The translations under genes were made by a program, and so were the position numbers. From an uncultured Clostridia bacterium (lineage in GTDB: Bacteria; Bacillota; Clostridia; UMGS1883): a DNA stretch of 64,000 nucleotides. Below are positions 33,082 through 42,804 of the stretch, one piece after another. Positions within the stretch are counted from its first letter, which is position 1. Every line of letters begins with the position of its first letter. The DNA lies in assembly GCA_947589005.1 (NCBI GenBank), contig CANPZO010000008.1, forward strand, positions 1-64,000, read 5' to 3'. Under the pieces are notes generated by a model. It made no database searches, was not told where the DNA came from, and was given only the letters and a program-made list of their open reading frames with translations.

Positions 33082-35379
33082 TCACCTCGGCGGTGGCCCG
33101 CCGGGGCCCCGTCCGCCTCCACCGGGACCGCGCCCGCCGCGTCCGGGGCCGCCGCCCTCGGCGTCGATGGCCACGGACATGGCCGTCATTGTGCGCTGGG
33201 CCCTCACAAGAGAGGCGTAGATGCCGTCCTTTTCCATGAGCTCGTTGTGACTGCCTATCTCGGCGACGCGGCCCTCCTCAAGCACCACAAGGCGGTTGGC
33301 GTTTTTGAGCGTGGACAGCCGGTGAGCGATGGCGAAGGTGGTGCGGCCCTTGATTATTCGGGCCAGAGCCTCCTGTATCTGCTGTTCGGTCTCGGTGTCC
33401 ACCGAGGCCGTCGCCTCGTCAAGTATCATTATCTTGGGGTCGCTGAGCACGGCCCGGGCGATTGAAATGCGCTGCCGCTCGCCGCCGCTCAGCCGCTGGC
33501 CCTTTTCGCCGACATAGGTGTCGTAGCCGTCGGGCAAGTCCAGAATGAACTCGTGGGCGTTGGCTATCTTGGCCGCCCGTATGCACTCGTCGTCGGAGGC
33601 GTCGGGCCGGGCGTAACGGATATTGTTGATTATGCTGCCGCTGAAAAGATAGCTCTCCTGAAGCACCACTCCCAGGCGGTTTTTGTAGTCCGCGAGGCCG
33701 TAGTCCTCGATGCTGCCGCCGTCTATCTTTATATCGCCCTCGTCGGCCTTATACAGCCGCATAAGGAGGTTTATCATGGTGGACTTGCCGGCGCCGCTGT
33801 GACCCACAAGGCCGATCATTTCGCCCTGCTTCACGTCAAGGTCGATGTTTTTAAGCACGCTCTTGTAAGACTTGTAGCCGAAGGTCACGTCCTCGAAGCT
33901 GACGTCCCCACGAATATTCTCCGCGTCGGCCTTGGCTTCCGGCTCGGGCAAAGGCTCCTCGTCCATCACCTCAAACACGCGCTGGGCGCTGGTGACGGCC
34001 TCGCTCACGCGGCGGGGCAGCATACTGAACCAGTCCAGCCGGCTGTAAAGATAACCCGCGTAAGTGGAGAACTGCATCAGCTCACCGAGGGTCATGGGCG
34101 TCCCGCCCAAAAGCCCCAGCACCTTCATGCCGCCGTAAAGGGTGACAAAATAGCTGCCGAAGCCTATCAAAAATCTGGCTATGGGGAACACGGTGTACAC
34201 GTACTTTTCCACCCGGCAGGTGGTGTCACGGACGGATGAGGCGACGCTGTCGAAATGCTCTATCTCCCGCTCCTCCTGGCCAAAGACCTTGACAACCTTT
34301 ATGCCGTTAAGCACGTTGTTCAGCGCGTCGGTGAGCTTATCCATCCACCGCCACTGACGGTGGTAGCGTTGACGCACGGTATTTCGAATATATCCGGTAA
34401 AAAGCAGAGCGAAGGGTATGGGTATCATTATCAGCATGGCCATAAAGGGATTGTAGCTTACCACCACAATACCGACGCCGATAAACAGGCAGACCTCGTT
34501 TATGGCCTGGACCGCCACGTTTTGGATAAAGCTCTGGATGCGGCCCGTGTCGCCGTTGATGCGGTGCATAAGGTCGCCGGCCTTTTTTTCCTCTATATAA
34601 CCCAAGGACATGGACTGAACCTTGCTGTAAATGTCGTTGCGCAGGTCGCGGACCATAAGGTTGCTGGCCTTGGCGGAAACCACCTCCCGTCCCGCCCCGA
34701 TAAGGGTGGTCGCCAGAGAGCACAGTCCGGTAAGGAGCACCAGCCACAGCAGATTGGGCAGCAAAGCGGCGCCGGCTCCCTTGTGGACAAGGACGTCGTT
34801 TATAAGATGCTTGCTGACAACCGGCGACAAAAGCATGACCGCGCTGTTGAGCCAGAAAAGCACCAGCAAAATCCCGTACATACCCCAGCAGGGGCGGCTT
34901 ATCCTCCAAATGCGCTTGAACACGCCCATGCGGTCGCTGCAATTGCGGCAGATGCGGGTATTGCGGATATAAGGCCGCCCGCAGATGGGGCATTTTTTCT
35001 CGTCGTCAACGCTGACGGCCTTGGGCCTGCGGCCCTCGATAAGGTCGGTGACTATCCTCTCGGCCATGGCGTAGCGGGCCATGTGCTCCATGGTGAAGAA
35101 CACGATGGGCCGCGGGTCGCCGTCAATGTCGGCCTCCAGCATACCGGAGGAATTCAACTCGCCGCAGCAGCAGCCCGTCAGCTCGCTCACCGGAATAATC
35201 CTGTCCACCTCTCCCGATCGCAGAGCAATGAGCCTTGCGGCGGTTATCACAAGGTAGCCATCGGTAAATTTCCCGTCCGCCGTCAGGTCGTATGGCAGAC
35301 AGTAGAGTATTTCCTCGCCCTTAAGCACCTTTTCGGCGGCGGCCGCCTCGGCGTCGGGGAGGGTATAATTAAGCAGCAT
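33082..35379 (-). CDS. ABC exporter with N-terminal PH-like and zinc-ribbon region (second of pair)
   Basis: 765 residues. Residues 1-120 form a beta-rich, PH/GRAM-like domain (TDGYLVITAARLIALRSGE). A zinc ribbon CPICG-x9-CRNC follows at about 135-152, then a six-helix type I exporter domain (about 165-470), then the ATPase: Walker A GHSGAGKST, signature LSGGERQR, Walker B IMILDEAT and the switch His in AIAHRLSTLK. The tail is Gly/Arg/Pro-rich (GGGPGRGGRGPGGGG). A full exporter half-transporter that probably pairs with the homologue encoded at 35988-38249, with the DUF1854 gene between them. Substrate unknown. Confidence 0.88.
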   Translation of the reverse strand: MLLNYTLPDAEAAAAEKVLKGEEILYCLPYDLTADGKFTDGYLVITAARLIALRSGEVDRIIPVSELTGCCCGELNSSGMLEADIDGDPRPIVFFTMEHMARYAMAERIVTDLIEGRRPKAVSVDDEKKCPICGRPYIRNTRICRNCSDRMGVFKRIWRISRPCWGMYGILLVLFWLNSAVMLLSPVVSKHLINDVLVHKGAGAALLPNLLWLVLLTGLCSLATTLIGAGREVVSAKASNLMVRDLRNDIYSKVQSMSLGYIEEKKAGDLMHRINGDTGRIQSFIQNVAVQAINEVCLFIGVGIVVVSYNPFMAMLIMIPIPFALLFTGYIRNTVRQRYHRQWRWMDKLTDALNNVLNGIKVVKVFGQEEREIEHFDSVASSVRDTTCRVEKYVYTVFPIARFLIGFGSYFVTLYGGMKVLGLLGGTPMTLGELMQFSTYAGYLYSRLDWFSMLPRRVSEAVTSAQRVFEVMDEEPLPEPEAKADAENIRGDVSFEDVTFGYKSYKSVLKNIDLDVKQGEMIGLVGHSGAGKSTMINLLMRLYKADEGDIKIDGGSIEDYGLADYKNRLGVVLQESYLFSGSIINNIRYARPDASDDECIRAAKIANAHEFILDLPDGYDTYVGEKGQRLSGGERQRISIARAVLSDPKIMILDEATASVDTETEQQIQEALARIIKGRTTFAIAHRLSTLKNANRLVVLEEGRVAEIGSHNELMEKDGIYASLVRAQRTMTAMSVAIDAEGGGPGRGGRGPGGGGRGPGGPPPR

Positions 35380-35412
35380 TGTATCACCTCAAAACAGGTA
35401 TGCGATTTGTTA

Positions 35413-35940
35413 TCAAAGCCATATTTCCAGAAGTCTCAGGGCCTTCTCCCCCACCTTGGTGACGTCGGGGAAGATATAGCGGTTGCCGTCCACATCAATG
35501 ATGAGGACGCGGTTGTTGCCAAGGTTGAGCAGGTTGCTGTTCAAATCAAAGACCGTGAAATTCCGGCTTCCGGCGGTGGTCTCGGTCTCCCAGTAGGTGT
35601 GGCCGTACTCCTCCTTGACCTTGACGACCTTGGTTATTTCCGGCACAAAGTAGCGGCGCGCCAGCTCCTCGTCGATAATGGCCCGCTGTTCGCCGGAGAA
35701 GTCGGAGAGCTTCTCGATGACGCCGTACTCGACCCGGCTGTCCCGGCGGTCGCGCAGCTCACGGCGCACGGAGATGAAGTTGTCGGTGTTGCGCAGGGGG
35801 AACATCCTCACCAGCGCGACTCGGCCCAGGTCCTCGCCCCGCATCTTAAGGCCCAGCAGCCCGCCCTCCGTCCGGTAAAACTCGCAGTCCTCCGGAGCGA
35901 GGTAGTTTATGTCGGCGTAGTTTTTCATTTTATTTTCCAT
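35413..35940 (-). CDS. DUF1854 domain protein between two ABC exporters
   Basis: 175 residues matching DUF1854: YLAPEDCEFYRTEGGLLGLK, a central RMFPLRNTDNFISVR and an ELARRYFVPEITKVVKVKEE core, then the beta-rich YWETETTAGSRNFTVFD and YIFPDVTKV. No membrane helix or signal. DUF1854 genes are known to travel with ABC exporters of this kind, including some linked to cyanophycin genes, but no biochemical role is fixed. Spacing to both exporters is short (33 and 47 bp), and an AGAAGG site precedes ATG 35940, so the three genes form one unit. Confidence 0.85.
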   Translation of the reverse strand: MENKMKNYADINYLAPEDCEFYRTEGGLLGLKMRGEDLGRVALVRMFPLRNTDNFISVRRELRDRRDSRVEYGVIEKLSDFSGEQRAIIDEELARRYFVPEITKVVKVKEEYGHTYWETETTAGSRNFTVFDLNSNLLNLGNNRVLIIDVDGNRYIFPDVTKVGEKALRLLEIWL

Positions 35941-35987
35941 GACATTACCTTCTTTATTACTTTTTTGCGGCTCTGTTTTCGGAGAGT

Positions 35988-38249
35988 CTAAAGCTGTTCC
36001 TCGTCTCCCACGCCGCGTATCTTCAGCGCGTCCCGCTGACGGCCCAGCATACGGGCGTAAATGCCGCCGGGCTTGTCGGCCAGCTCCTCGTGGGTGCCAG
36101 TCTCGGCTATCTCGCCATGCTCCACCACCACAAGGCGGTCGGCGTTTTTGAGGGTGGACAGCCGGTGAGCGATGGCTATTGTGGTGCGGCCCCTGGTCAG
36201 GGTCTCGAGAGCCTCCTGTATCTGCTGCTCGGTCTCGGTGTCAAGGGAGGCCGTGGCCTCGTCCAGTATCAAAATCGCCGGGTCCATGAGCACCGCCCGG
36301 GCGATGGAAATGCGCTGGCGCTCGCCGCCGCTCAGATTGGTCTTGCGCCGGCCTATCTCGGTCTCATAGCCGTCGGGCAGCTTCATTATAAAATCGTGGG
36401 CGTTGGCCAGCTTAGCCGCGCGGACTATCTCCTCCATGGAGGCGTCGGGCTTGGCGTAGGCGATGTTTTCGGCAATTGTGCCGTTGAACAGGAAGGTCTC
36501 CTGCAAAACCATGCCTATCTGACCGTGCAGCTCCTTTTGGCGTATTTTTTTGATGTTTACTCCGTCGATGAGCAGCTCGCCCTCGGTCACGTCATAAAGT
36601 CGGGTTATCAGGTTGGTTATGGTGGACTTGCCGGCGCCGCTGTGACCCACAAGGCCAATCATCTCGCCGGGCATGACGTGGAAGCTCACATTGTGGAGGA
36701 CGTTCTTGTTGGCCTCGTAAGCAAAGGTGACATCCCTAAGCTCCACATCGCCCTTTATGCGGCCCATGTCCACGGGGTCGCGGGCCTCGGGCACATCGGT
36801 GCGGCGGTCGATTATCTCAAATATACGCTGGGCGCTGTTCATGCAGTTGGCCCACCAGTCGTAGGTGCGTATCATGAAGTTGATAGGCGCGTAAAGCATA
36901 CCGATATAGCCCACAAAGGTCATGAGCGTGCCGAAGGTCATGCCGCCCTTAAGCACCTGCCAACCGCCGAGGCCCCATACAAACAGGCCGCCGATGGTCA
37001 TAAGATAGTTGAGCATCGGGAAAATTCGGGCGGACATGAGGCCCTCCCTCACCCGCACGTCATACAGGTCCTGAGTGGCCTTTTCAAAACGGCCTATCTC
37101 GCTTTTCTCCTTACCGAAAGCCTTTACGACCCTGACGCCTAAGAGGGCGTCGTTGATTATGCTGTTGAGCTTGCTGGACTTGTGCCAGCCTATCCACTTG
37201 AAGCGGTTGAACTTTGGTATGACTTTTCTGATTATGTAAACTATCAAGGGTATCGGCAGCATTATCAGCAGCGCCAGCAGAGGGTTGGACACCAGCACCA
37301 CGCCGCCGATGCCGACGATGGTGATGGCGTTGATTATGAACTGTGGCATACCGTCGTTCAGGAAATACTGAATGTCGAGAGCGTCGGAGTTGACGCGGTT
37401 CATGAGATTTCCGGTGTGCTTGGAGTTGAAGAAGCTCATGCTGAGGTTCTGCATGGCTCCGAACACCTCGCTTTTGATGTCGTAAACTATCTTACTGGAA
37501 ACCGCCGCCCCTATTCGGCCCTGCACAATGTTTACCGCGAGGGTCAGGAGCTCAAGCCCTATCATAAAAAGCACAAAGGGAAGTATCTTGCCGTAATATC
37601 TGCCGCCCTCGGTGAGCACCTGGTCGTAGAGGGTGCTGCCGTTCAGGAAGGGGCGCAGCAGGCCCACAAGACTGCTCAGCACCACCATGCCCATGACCAG
37701 CGCCAGCTCCTTCTTGTACCGGGGCATATAGCCCAGCACCCGAATGAAGAGCTTCTTTTTGCTCTGGCATTTGGGACAGGTGCGCCGGCCCTTCTGGTAG
37801 GGAGTGCCGCACTTGGGACAGACCCTGTCCTCCTCGCCCCGGCGGAAGTCATCGTCGGACAAAGGCTTGCCGTCCCGCAGCCGTTCGCAGACCCGGCATA
37901 TATTGCCCACGGTCTTGCCGCAGGTATCGGTAAAGGCGGCGGCCACAAGCTCCCTGTCCCCGCTGACGGCCAGCACCGCACCGGTGGTAAGGTAGTTTTC
38001 CAGCCTTATCTCCCACTCGTCGAAGCGGAAAACGTCAAAAGCCCCGCTGTCAGGCCGGGCGACGATGAGCCGCTTTTCCTCGGCAAGGAGCCACACGTCG
38101 GCGTAGCTGCCGTCCACGCTGAGGTCGCTTTTGGCGGCGGCGATTATATTTTCGGGCTGCACCCCAAGGCCGCGGACAAAGTCCGTGACCTTTTCATCGG
38201 GCGTATCAAAGCCTCTTAAATTGGGATACAGCTCAGACTTTTTCTCCAT
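35988..38249 (-). CDS. ABC exporter with N-terminal PH-like and zinc-ribbon region (first of pair)
   Basis: 753 residues with the same plan as its partner: a PH-like N-terminal domain (YADVWLLAEEKRLIVARPD), a zinc ribbon CPKCG-x9-CPKC (about 172-189), a type I exporter membrane domain and the ATPase (GHSGAGKST, LSGGERQR, ILILDEAT, AIAHRLSTLK). ATG 38249 has GGAGG eight bases upstream; the frame extends to an ATG at 38264 that lies within that site. It is the first gene of the exporter-DUF1854-exporter operon. Two different half-transporters encoded together usually form a heterodimer. Confidence 0.88.
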   Translation of the reverse strand: MEKKSELYPNLRGFDTPDEKVTDFVRGLGVQPENIIAAAKSDLSVDGSYADVWLLAEEKRLIVARPDSGAFDVFRFDEWEIRLENYLTTGAVLAVSGDRELVAAAFTDTCGKTVGNICRVCERLRDGKPLSDDDFRRGEEDRVCPKCGTPYQKGRRTCPKCQSKKKLFIRVLGYMPRYKKELALVMGMVVLSSLVGLLRPFLNGSTLYDQVLTEGGRYYGKILPFVLFMIGLELLTLAVNIVQGRIGAAVSSKIVYDIKSEVFGAMQNLSMSFFNSKHTGNLMNRVNSDALDIQYFLNDGMPQFIINAITIVGIGGVVLVSNPLLALLIMLPIPLIVYIIRKVIPKFNRFKWIGWHKSSKLNSIINDALLGVRVVKAFGKEKSEIGRFEKATQDLYDVRVREGLMSARIFPMLNYLMTIGGLFVWGLGGWQVLKGGMTFGTLMTFVGYIGMLYAPINFMIRTYDWWANCMNSAQRIFEIIDRRTDVPEARDPVDMGRIKGDVELRDVTFAYEANKNVLHNVSFHVMPGEMIGLVGHSGAGKSTITNLITRLYDVTEGELLIDGVNIKKIRQKELHGQIGMVLQETFLFNGTIAENIAYAKPDASMEEIVRAAKLANAHDFIMKLPDGYETEIGRRKTNLSGGERQRISIARAVLMDPAILILDEATASLDTETEQQIQEALETLTRGRTTIAIAHRLSTLKNADRLVVVEHGEIAETGTHEELADKPGGIYARMLGRQRDALKIRGVGDEEQL

Positions 38250-38314
38250 GAGTCCATCCTCCAATAGCAGGGTCGTCCGGCATCAAAAAATTTAGGTACC
38301 GAAAAATTTGTTAT

Positions 38315-38343
38315 ATAATACCATATATTCAATATATATTCAA
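38315..38343 (-). promoter_or_regulatory. Promoter of the ABC-DUF1854-ABC operon
   Basis: Minus-strand TTGAAT (38343-38338), 17 bp, TATTAT (38320-38315), in a very AT-rich stretch with overlapping ATATAT repeats. Confidence 0.65.
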
Positions 38344-38365
38344 TGGGACAAATGTAAACAATTTG

Positions 38366-39145
38366 TTAATTTTTCCCTGTCTTTTCGGCTATTTGCTCCC
38401 GCAACCCGGGGACGGCGCCGCCACGGTCCGAGTTTACGGCGTACATCAGGAATTCCGTGTTTCCCTCCGGGCCCTTGATGGGCGATCGTTCTATACCTTT
38501 TACGTAAAAACCGAGGGCGGCGGCAAAGTCAACTATCTCCTCCACCACGCGCCGGTGGACGGCCGGCTCCCTGACGACGCCCTTTTTGTTCAGATGCTCC
38601 CGTCCGGCCTCGAACTGGGGCTTTATCAAAGCGGCCAGCTCTCCTCCGTCTGCAAGAATGTTTTTGATCGACGGCAAAATCAGGCGCAAAGAAATAAAGG
38701 CCACATCCGCCGAAACGAAGGCGGCCTTTTCGGGCAGGGACAGGCGTCGGGCGTCGGTCCCCTCCATATTGACAACGCGGCCGTCATTCAAGAGCTTCGC
38801 CGCGAGCTGACCGTGGCCCACGTCCACGGCGTAGACCCTGGCGGCCCCGTTTTGCAGCATACAGTCGGTAAAGCCCCCCGTCGAGGCGCCGATATCCACG
38901 GCCACTTTGCCGCGCAGGTCCAGTCCGAAGCAGGCGATGGCCTTCTCCAGCTTCAGCCCGCCGCGGCTCACATACCCGAGCGGCTCGCCACGAAGCTCCA
39001 CCGTGCCGCCGTCCACGTCCTGCCTAGGCTTTTGGGCGGGCAGACCGTTCACATATATTTTTCCCTCGGCGATAAGCCGCTTGGCGGCGTCGCGGCCTCC
39101 GGCCATACCCGCCTCCACCATATAAACATCAAGACGCTTTTTCAC
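38366..39145 (-). CDS. tlyA: TlyA-type RNA 2'-O-methyltransferase with S4 domain
   Basis: 259 residues: an N-terminal S4 RNA-binding domain (RLDVYMVEAGMAGGRDAAKRLI), then an RrmJ/FtsJ-type SAM methyltransferase with motif I VAVDIGASTGGFTDCML, AVDVGHGQLA and ALIKPQFE. TlyA methylates 16S and 23S rRNA cytidines in mycobacteria; the clostridial versions are often called hemolysin-like, but methylation is the more likely role. Its ATG overlaps the dxs stop by four bases (ATGA), so it is translated after dxs, a common clostridial order. Confidence 0.9.
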   Translation of the reverse strand: MKKRLDVYMVEAGMAGGRDAAKRLIAEGKIYVNGLPAQKPRQDVDGGTVELRGEPLGYVSRGGLKLEKAIACFGLDLRGKVAVDIGASTGGFTDCMLQNGAARVYAVDVGHGQLAAKLLNDGRVVNMEGTDARRLSLPEKAAFVSADVAFISLRLILPSIKNILADGGELAALIKPQFEAGREHLNKKGVVREPAVHRRVVEEIVDFAAALGFYVKGIERSPIKGPEGNTEFLMYAVNSDRGGAVPGLREQIAEKTGKN

Positions 39146-40986
39146 AGTATTTCCTCAATTTTCCTCAAAAGGCCCCGCGTGGTAAATCCGTAGTCGGCCT
39201 CAAGCTCGCTCATGGTGGCATGGGGAATAAAGCCGTCGGGCAGGGAAATGAGCTTTATTTTCACGTCCCGTCCCCGAAGCTTGAGATTGGTCACCAACTG
39301 TTCACCGATGCCGCCGCAGCGGACGACCTCCTCCATGAACACCAGTTTGCCGGTCTTGGCGGAGCTTTTGGATATCGTCGCGGTGTCGAAGGGCTTGACG
39401 CTGCGCAAATCAATGACCTCGGCCTCTATTCCCCTTTTCTCCAGCTCATCGGCGCAGTCCATGGCCCGGCTGACCATACTTCCGTAGGCGGCTATGGTAA
39501 CGTCCATGCCGACGCGCAGAACCTTGGCCTTGCCCAGCACAAAGTCGCCGTTGTCGAAGGAACGCTCCTCGCCGCCCCGCGGATAGCGGACGGCAATGGG
39601 GCCCTTGTGCTCCTTCACGGCGTAAATCAGCATTTTTCTCAGCTCCTCAAGGCATGAGGGCGCCAGAACCGCCACATTCGGTATGGCCGACAGAAAGGCC
39701 ACGTCGAAAACTCCCTGATGGGTGGCTCCGTCGCCGGGCACAAGGCCCGCCCGATCGATGGCCAGCACCGCGTGCAGCCCGCCAATGGCCAGGTCGTGTA
39801 TCACATTATCATAAGCTCTTTGCAAAAAAGACGAATATACGGATATGACCGGTATGGCTCCCCCCGCCGCCAGCCCCGCCCCAAAGGTCACGGCGTGGCC
39901 CTCGGCGATGCCGACGTCGAAGAAGCGGCTCTTATACTTGCGTGAAAATCCAATCAGGCCGCTGCCCAGGGTCATGGACGGAGTTATCACCGCCAGCCGA
40001 GGCTCCTCGGCGGCCAAAGCGCACATTGTATCGCCGAACACGGCGGAATAGGTCTTTTCCATACATTCCTTCACGCCGGAATGTACGTCGAAGGGCCCCA
40101 CGCCGTGATATTTTTCGGGGGCCTTTTCCGCATAGCCGTATCCCCTGCCCTTTTGGGTCACCACGTGCACCAGCACAGGCTCGTCCATGGTCAGCGCCCG
40201 CTTGAACATATCCTCCATGGCCTTGATGTTGTGTCCGTTCACGGGCCCGAGATATGTAACGCCAAGGGACTCGAACATGGCGCCGCCGGTGGTGATGGCG
40301 TACTTGATATGCTCCTTCACGAAGCGTGTGGCGGAATACACTCCCGGCAGCTTTTTCAGCGCGAGCTCCACCTTGTCCTTTACCTTGCGGTAGCCCATGC
40401 CGGACCTTGCCTTGGAAAGCATACGCGAAATACCGCCCACATTTTTTGTTATGGACATTTCATTGTCATTTAAAACTATCAGCAGCGGCTTGTCCAAATG
40501 ACCGATATGGTCGATGGCCTCTATGGCCAGACCGCCGGTGAGGGCGCCGTCGCCGATGACGGCGCAGACCCTGCCGCCGCTGCCGGTCAGCTCGTTCGCC
40601 ATCACCGCGCCGATGGCGGCGGAAAGCGACGCGGAGCTGTGGCCGGAAACGGTAAAGTCGTATTCCGACTCCCACGGGGCGCAGAAGCCGCAGGCCCCGC
40701 CCTCGTGACGCAGCCGCTCGAGCTCCTTCCGCCGGCCGGTGAGCATCTTATACACATAGGACTGGTGTCCCACGTCCCATATGAGCTTGTCCTTGGGCAG
40801 GTCGAGGGAGCGGCAGAGGGCCAGCGTCAGCTCCACCACGCCCAGATTGCTGGACAGATGGCCGCCGTTTTTGGACACGACGGAAAGAACCTCCTCCCGA
40901 AGCTCTCCGGCCAGGGTCTCAAGCTGGGGAAAGGTGAGTTTTTTCAAGTCATTCGGTTGTTTTACGGTATCAAGAATTTTTTCCAA
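39142..40986 (-). CDS. dxs: 1-deoxy-D-xylulose-5-phosphate synthase
   Basis: Condenses pyruvate with glyceraldehyde-3-phosphate, the first step of MEP isoprenoid synthesis, using thiamine diphosphate. About 614 residues. Seen: GHLSSNLGVVELT, WDVGHQSYVYKMLTGR, SGHSSASLSAAIG, the ThDP motif GDGALTGGLA with LIVLNDNEMS, and the transketolase-like second half (YSSFLQRAYDNVIHD). The start is uncertain: TTG 40986 gives LEKILDT, the usual dxs N-terminus, with AAAGGAG 13 bases upstream and a 17-bp overlap with the preceding gene; a frame to 41019 also exists. Confidence 0.92.
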   Translation of the reverse strand: MEKILDTVKQPNDLKKLTFPQLETLAGELREEVLSVVSKNGGHLSSNLGVVELTLALCRSLDLPKDKLIWDVGHQSYVYKMLTGRRKELERLRHEGGACGFCAPWESEYDFTVSGHSSASLSAAIGAVMANELTGSGGRVCAVIGDGALTGGLAIEAIDHIGHLDKPLLIVLNDNEMSITKNVGGISRMLSKARSGMGYRKVKDKVELALKKLPGVYSATRFVKEHIKYAITTGGAMFESLGVTYLGPVNGHNIKAMEDMFKRALTMDEPVLVHVVTQKGRGYGYAEKAPEKYHGVGPFDVHSGVKECMEKTYSAVFGDTMCALAAEEPRLAVITPSMTLGSGLIGFSRKYKSRFFDVGIAEGHAVTFGAGLAAGGAIPVISVYSSFLQRAYDNVIHDLAIGGLHAVLAIDRAGLVPGDGATHQGVFDVAFLSAIPNVAVLAPSCLEELRKMLIYAVKEHKGPIAVRYPRGGEERSFDNGDFVLGKAKVLRVGMDVTIAAYGSMVSRAMDCADELEKRGIEAEVIDLRSVKPFDTATISKSSAKTGKLVFMEEVVRCGGIGEQLVTNLKLRGRDVKIKLISLPDGFIPHATMSELEADYGFTTRGLLRKIEEIL

Positions 40987-42730
40987 TTTTTTCCGCCAGC
41001 TCCTTTCCCGGCTCCACAAGGGCCGTATTGTAGCCTTCGTAAATCACCATGCCCGCCTTGGCCCCGTTGGGTTTTTTGACGTGGCTGACAGGACAGTAGT
41101 CCACCTCTACCTTGGGAGAGTTTTTCCCCTTGGAAAACCACGCCGCGAGCGAGGCGGCGGCGGTAACCACATCGTCGGGGAAGTCCTCGCCCCGATACTT
41201 TATCAAAACGTGGCTGCCGGGTATACTCTTGGTGTGGAGCCACAGGTCGCGGCTCCGGCCTATTTTCAGAGTGAGATAATCGTTTTGGACGTTGTTGCGT
41301 CCGACAAGTATGGTATAGCCACCGTATTCCAGCTCCATAGGCATGGACGGGGCGGGGCGGCGGGGCTTTTTTCCGGTCTCGGCCTTGATGTAGCCCCCCG
41401 CCTCCAGCTCGGCCCTTATCTCCCCCAGCTCCGCGAGGCTGCCGGCATTTTCCGCCGACAGCAGCACCGATTCGAGATACTGTATCTCGGTTTTGGCCGC
41501 CTCTATCTGCTCTCTGGCGTAAAGCTCGGTGTTCTTGGCCTTGCGGTACTTGTTGTAGAAGCCCTTCGCGTTCTGAGAGGGGGATTTGGCAATGTCAAGG
41601 GGAATGGTTATCTCCCCTTGATTTTCGTCGTAATAGTTCACCACGGTGACGCTTTTGTCGCCCCTGTTCACCAAATGTATGTTGGCGGTGAGCAGGTCGC
41701 CGTAAATACGGTATTTTTCCCTGTCCATCGAAGCGGCCAGGTCGTTTTCCAGCAGGGCCAGCTTTTTCGTGGCGCGGGACAGGCTGTTGTTGAGTATCTT
41801 CATAATGGAAGCGCCGTGGCTTTTCATCCTCGCGGCCCGGTCGCGGAGGGCGTAAAACTCCTCGGCGGCGGCGTTCATGGAGGGCATGGGCCTTATCCTG
41901 ACCCGCTCGCCGTACTGACGCACCCTAAAGGGGGCGAAGTCGGCGGCGGAGCCGTCATCCTTCAAAAGGACGCAGGGCTCGAAGCTCCCGGCCTTCACCC
42001 TATCAAAAAGCTTTTCCAGCGCGACGGCGGTCTTTTGCCGCATATTGGGCGTCATCTCTCCCAAAGCCAGGTTTCCGTCTCCGCAGGCGGCAAAAACACA
42101 CTCGCGGGCCATGAGCGGGCTTATGCCGCCAACGGCGGAGGTTATGGCCTTGTCCGCGGGGACGCCGTCCCCGGCGGCGTCAAGAGCCCTAAAGTAATCG
42201 GCGGCGCCGGCCTCCATAGGGTCCAGCCGTCCGCTGTCCGGCGGCATAATGTATCTCAGCCCCGGCAGGATGGTGCGGACGGAGCTGACCGTCAAATCCA
42301 CCCGCTTTACGCTGTCTATTATCTTCATTTCATCGTTCAGAAAGATTATATTGCTGTTGCGGCCCATTATCTCGCAGATGAGATGTCGGGGGATAAGGTC
42401 GCCAAGCTCGGTATAACTTTCCAATTCTATGTCAATAATCCTTTCAAAGCCCAGCTGCCGCACGGCGCTTATCCGTCCGCCGCCAAGGTGCTTGCGCAGA
42501 AGCATACAGAACATGGGCGGGGCGGAGGGGTTTTCGAACCGGCTTTCGGTGAGGCCAAGCCTGGGATTGGCGCTGTTGGCGCTTATGAGCAGTCTGCGGG
42601 CGGCGGAGGGCCCCCGCAGCACAAGGACTATCATATCCTTTTCGGGCTGCTGTATTTTATCTATTTTAAAGCCCACAAGCTCCTGAAGCTCGTTTACCTG
42701 GGCCCGCAGAGCTATAGCGTCAAGGGGCAT
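40970..42730 (-). CDS. rqcH: Rqc2/RqcH-type NFACT protein
   Basis: Binds 60S/50S subunits with stalled nascent chains and adds alanine tails for degradation; older annotations call it a fibronectin-binding protein. 586 residues: an NFACT-N domain, a long coiled coil (about 290-430) and the C-terminal NFACT-R domain (RDLWLHTKSIPGSHV). The tRNA-binding Asp-Arg pair of B. subtilis RqcH (97/98) appears as Glu96-Arg97 in GFERIID, a conservative change. ATG 42730 follows GGAGG. It is the first gene of an operon with dxs and tlyA. Confidence 0.9.
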   Translation of the reverse strand: MPLDAIALRAQVNELQELVGFKIDKIQQPEKDMIVLVLRGPSAARRLLISANSANPRLGLTESRFENPSAPPMFCMLLRKHLGGGRISAVRQLGFERIIDIELESYTELGDLIPRHLICEIMGRNSNIIFLNDEMKIIDSVKRVDLTVSSVRTILPGLRYIMPPDSGRLDPMEAGAADYFRALDAAGDGVPADKAITSAVGGISPLMARECVFAACGDGNLALGEMTPNMRQKTAVALEKLFDRVKAGSFEPCVLLKDDGSAADFAPFRVRQYGERVRIRPMPSMNAAAEEFYALRDRAARMKSHGASIMKILNNSLSRATKKLALLENDLAASMDREKYRIYGDLLTANIHLVNRGDKSVTVVNYYDENQGEITIPLDIAKSPSQNAKGFYNKYRKAKNTELYAREQIEAAKTEIQYLESVLLSAENAGSLAELGEIRAELEAGGYIKAETGKKPRRPAPSMPMELEYGGYTILVGRNNVQNDYLTLKIGRSRDLWLHTKSIPGSHVLIKYRGEDFPDDVVTAAASLAAWFSKGKNSPKVEVDYCPVSHVKKPNGAKAGMVIYEGYNTALVEPGKELAEKIGKNS

Positions 42731-42804
42731 GAAATCGCCTCCGAAAAATTATTGCGAAAAATTTATCTTTTTGTAAACTCCGAGCTATATTATAATTCAA
42801 TTTT

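Noticed and set aside
34255-35991. 578-codon open frame on the plus strand opposite the ABC exporter and DUF1854
   Set aside because: It crosses two real genes, has no recognisable domain and no ribosome site.
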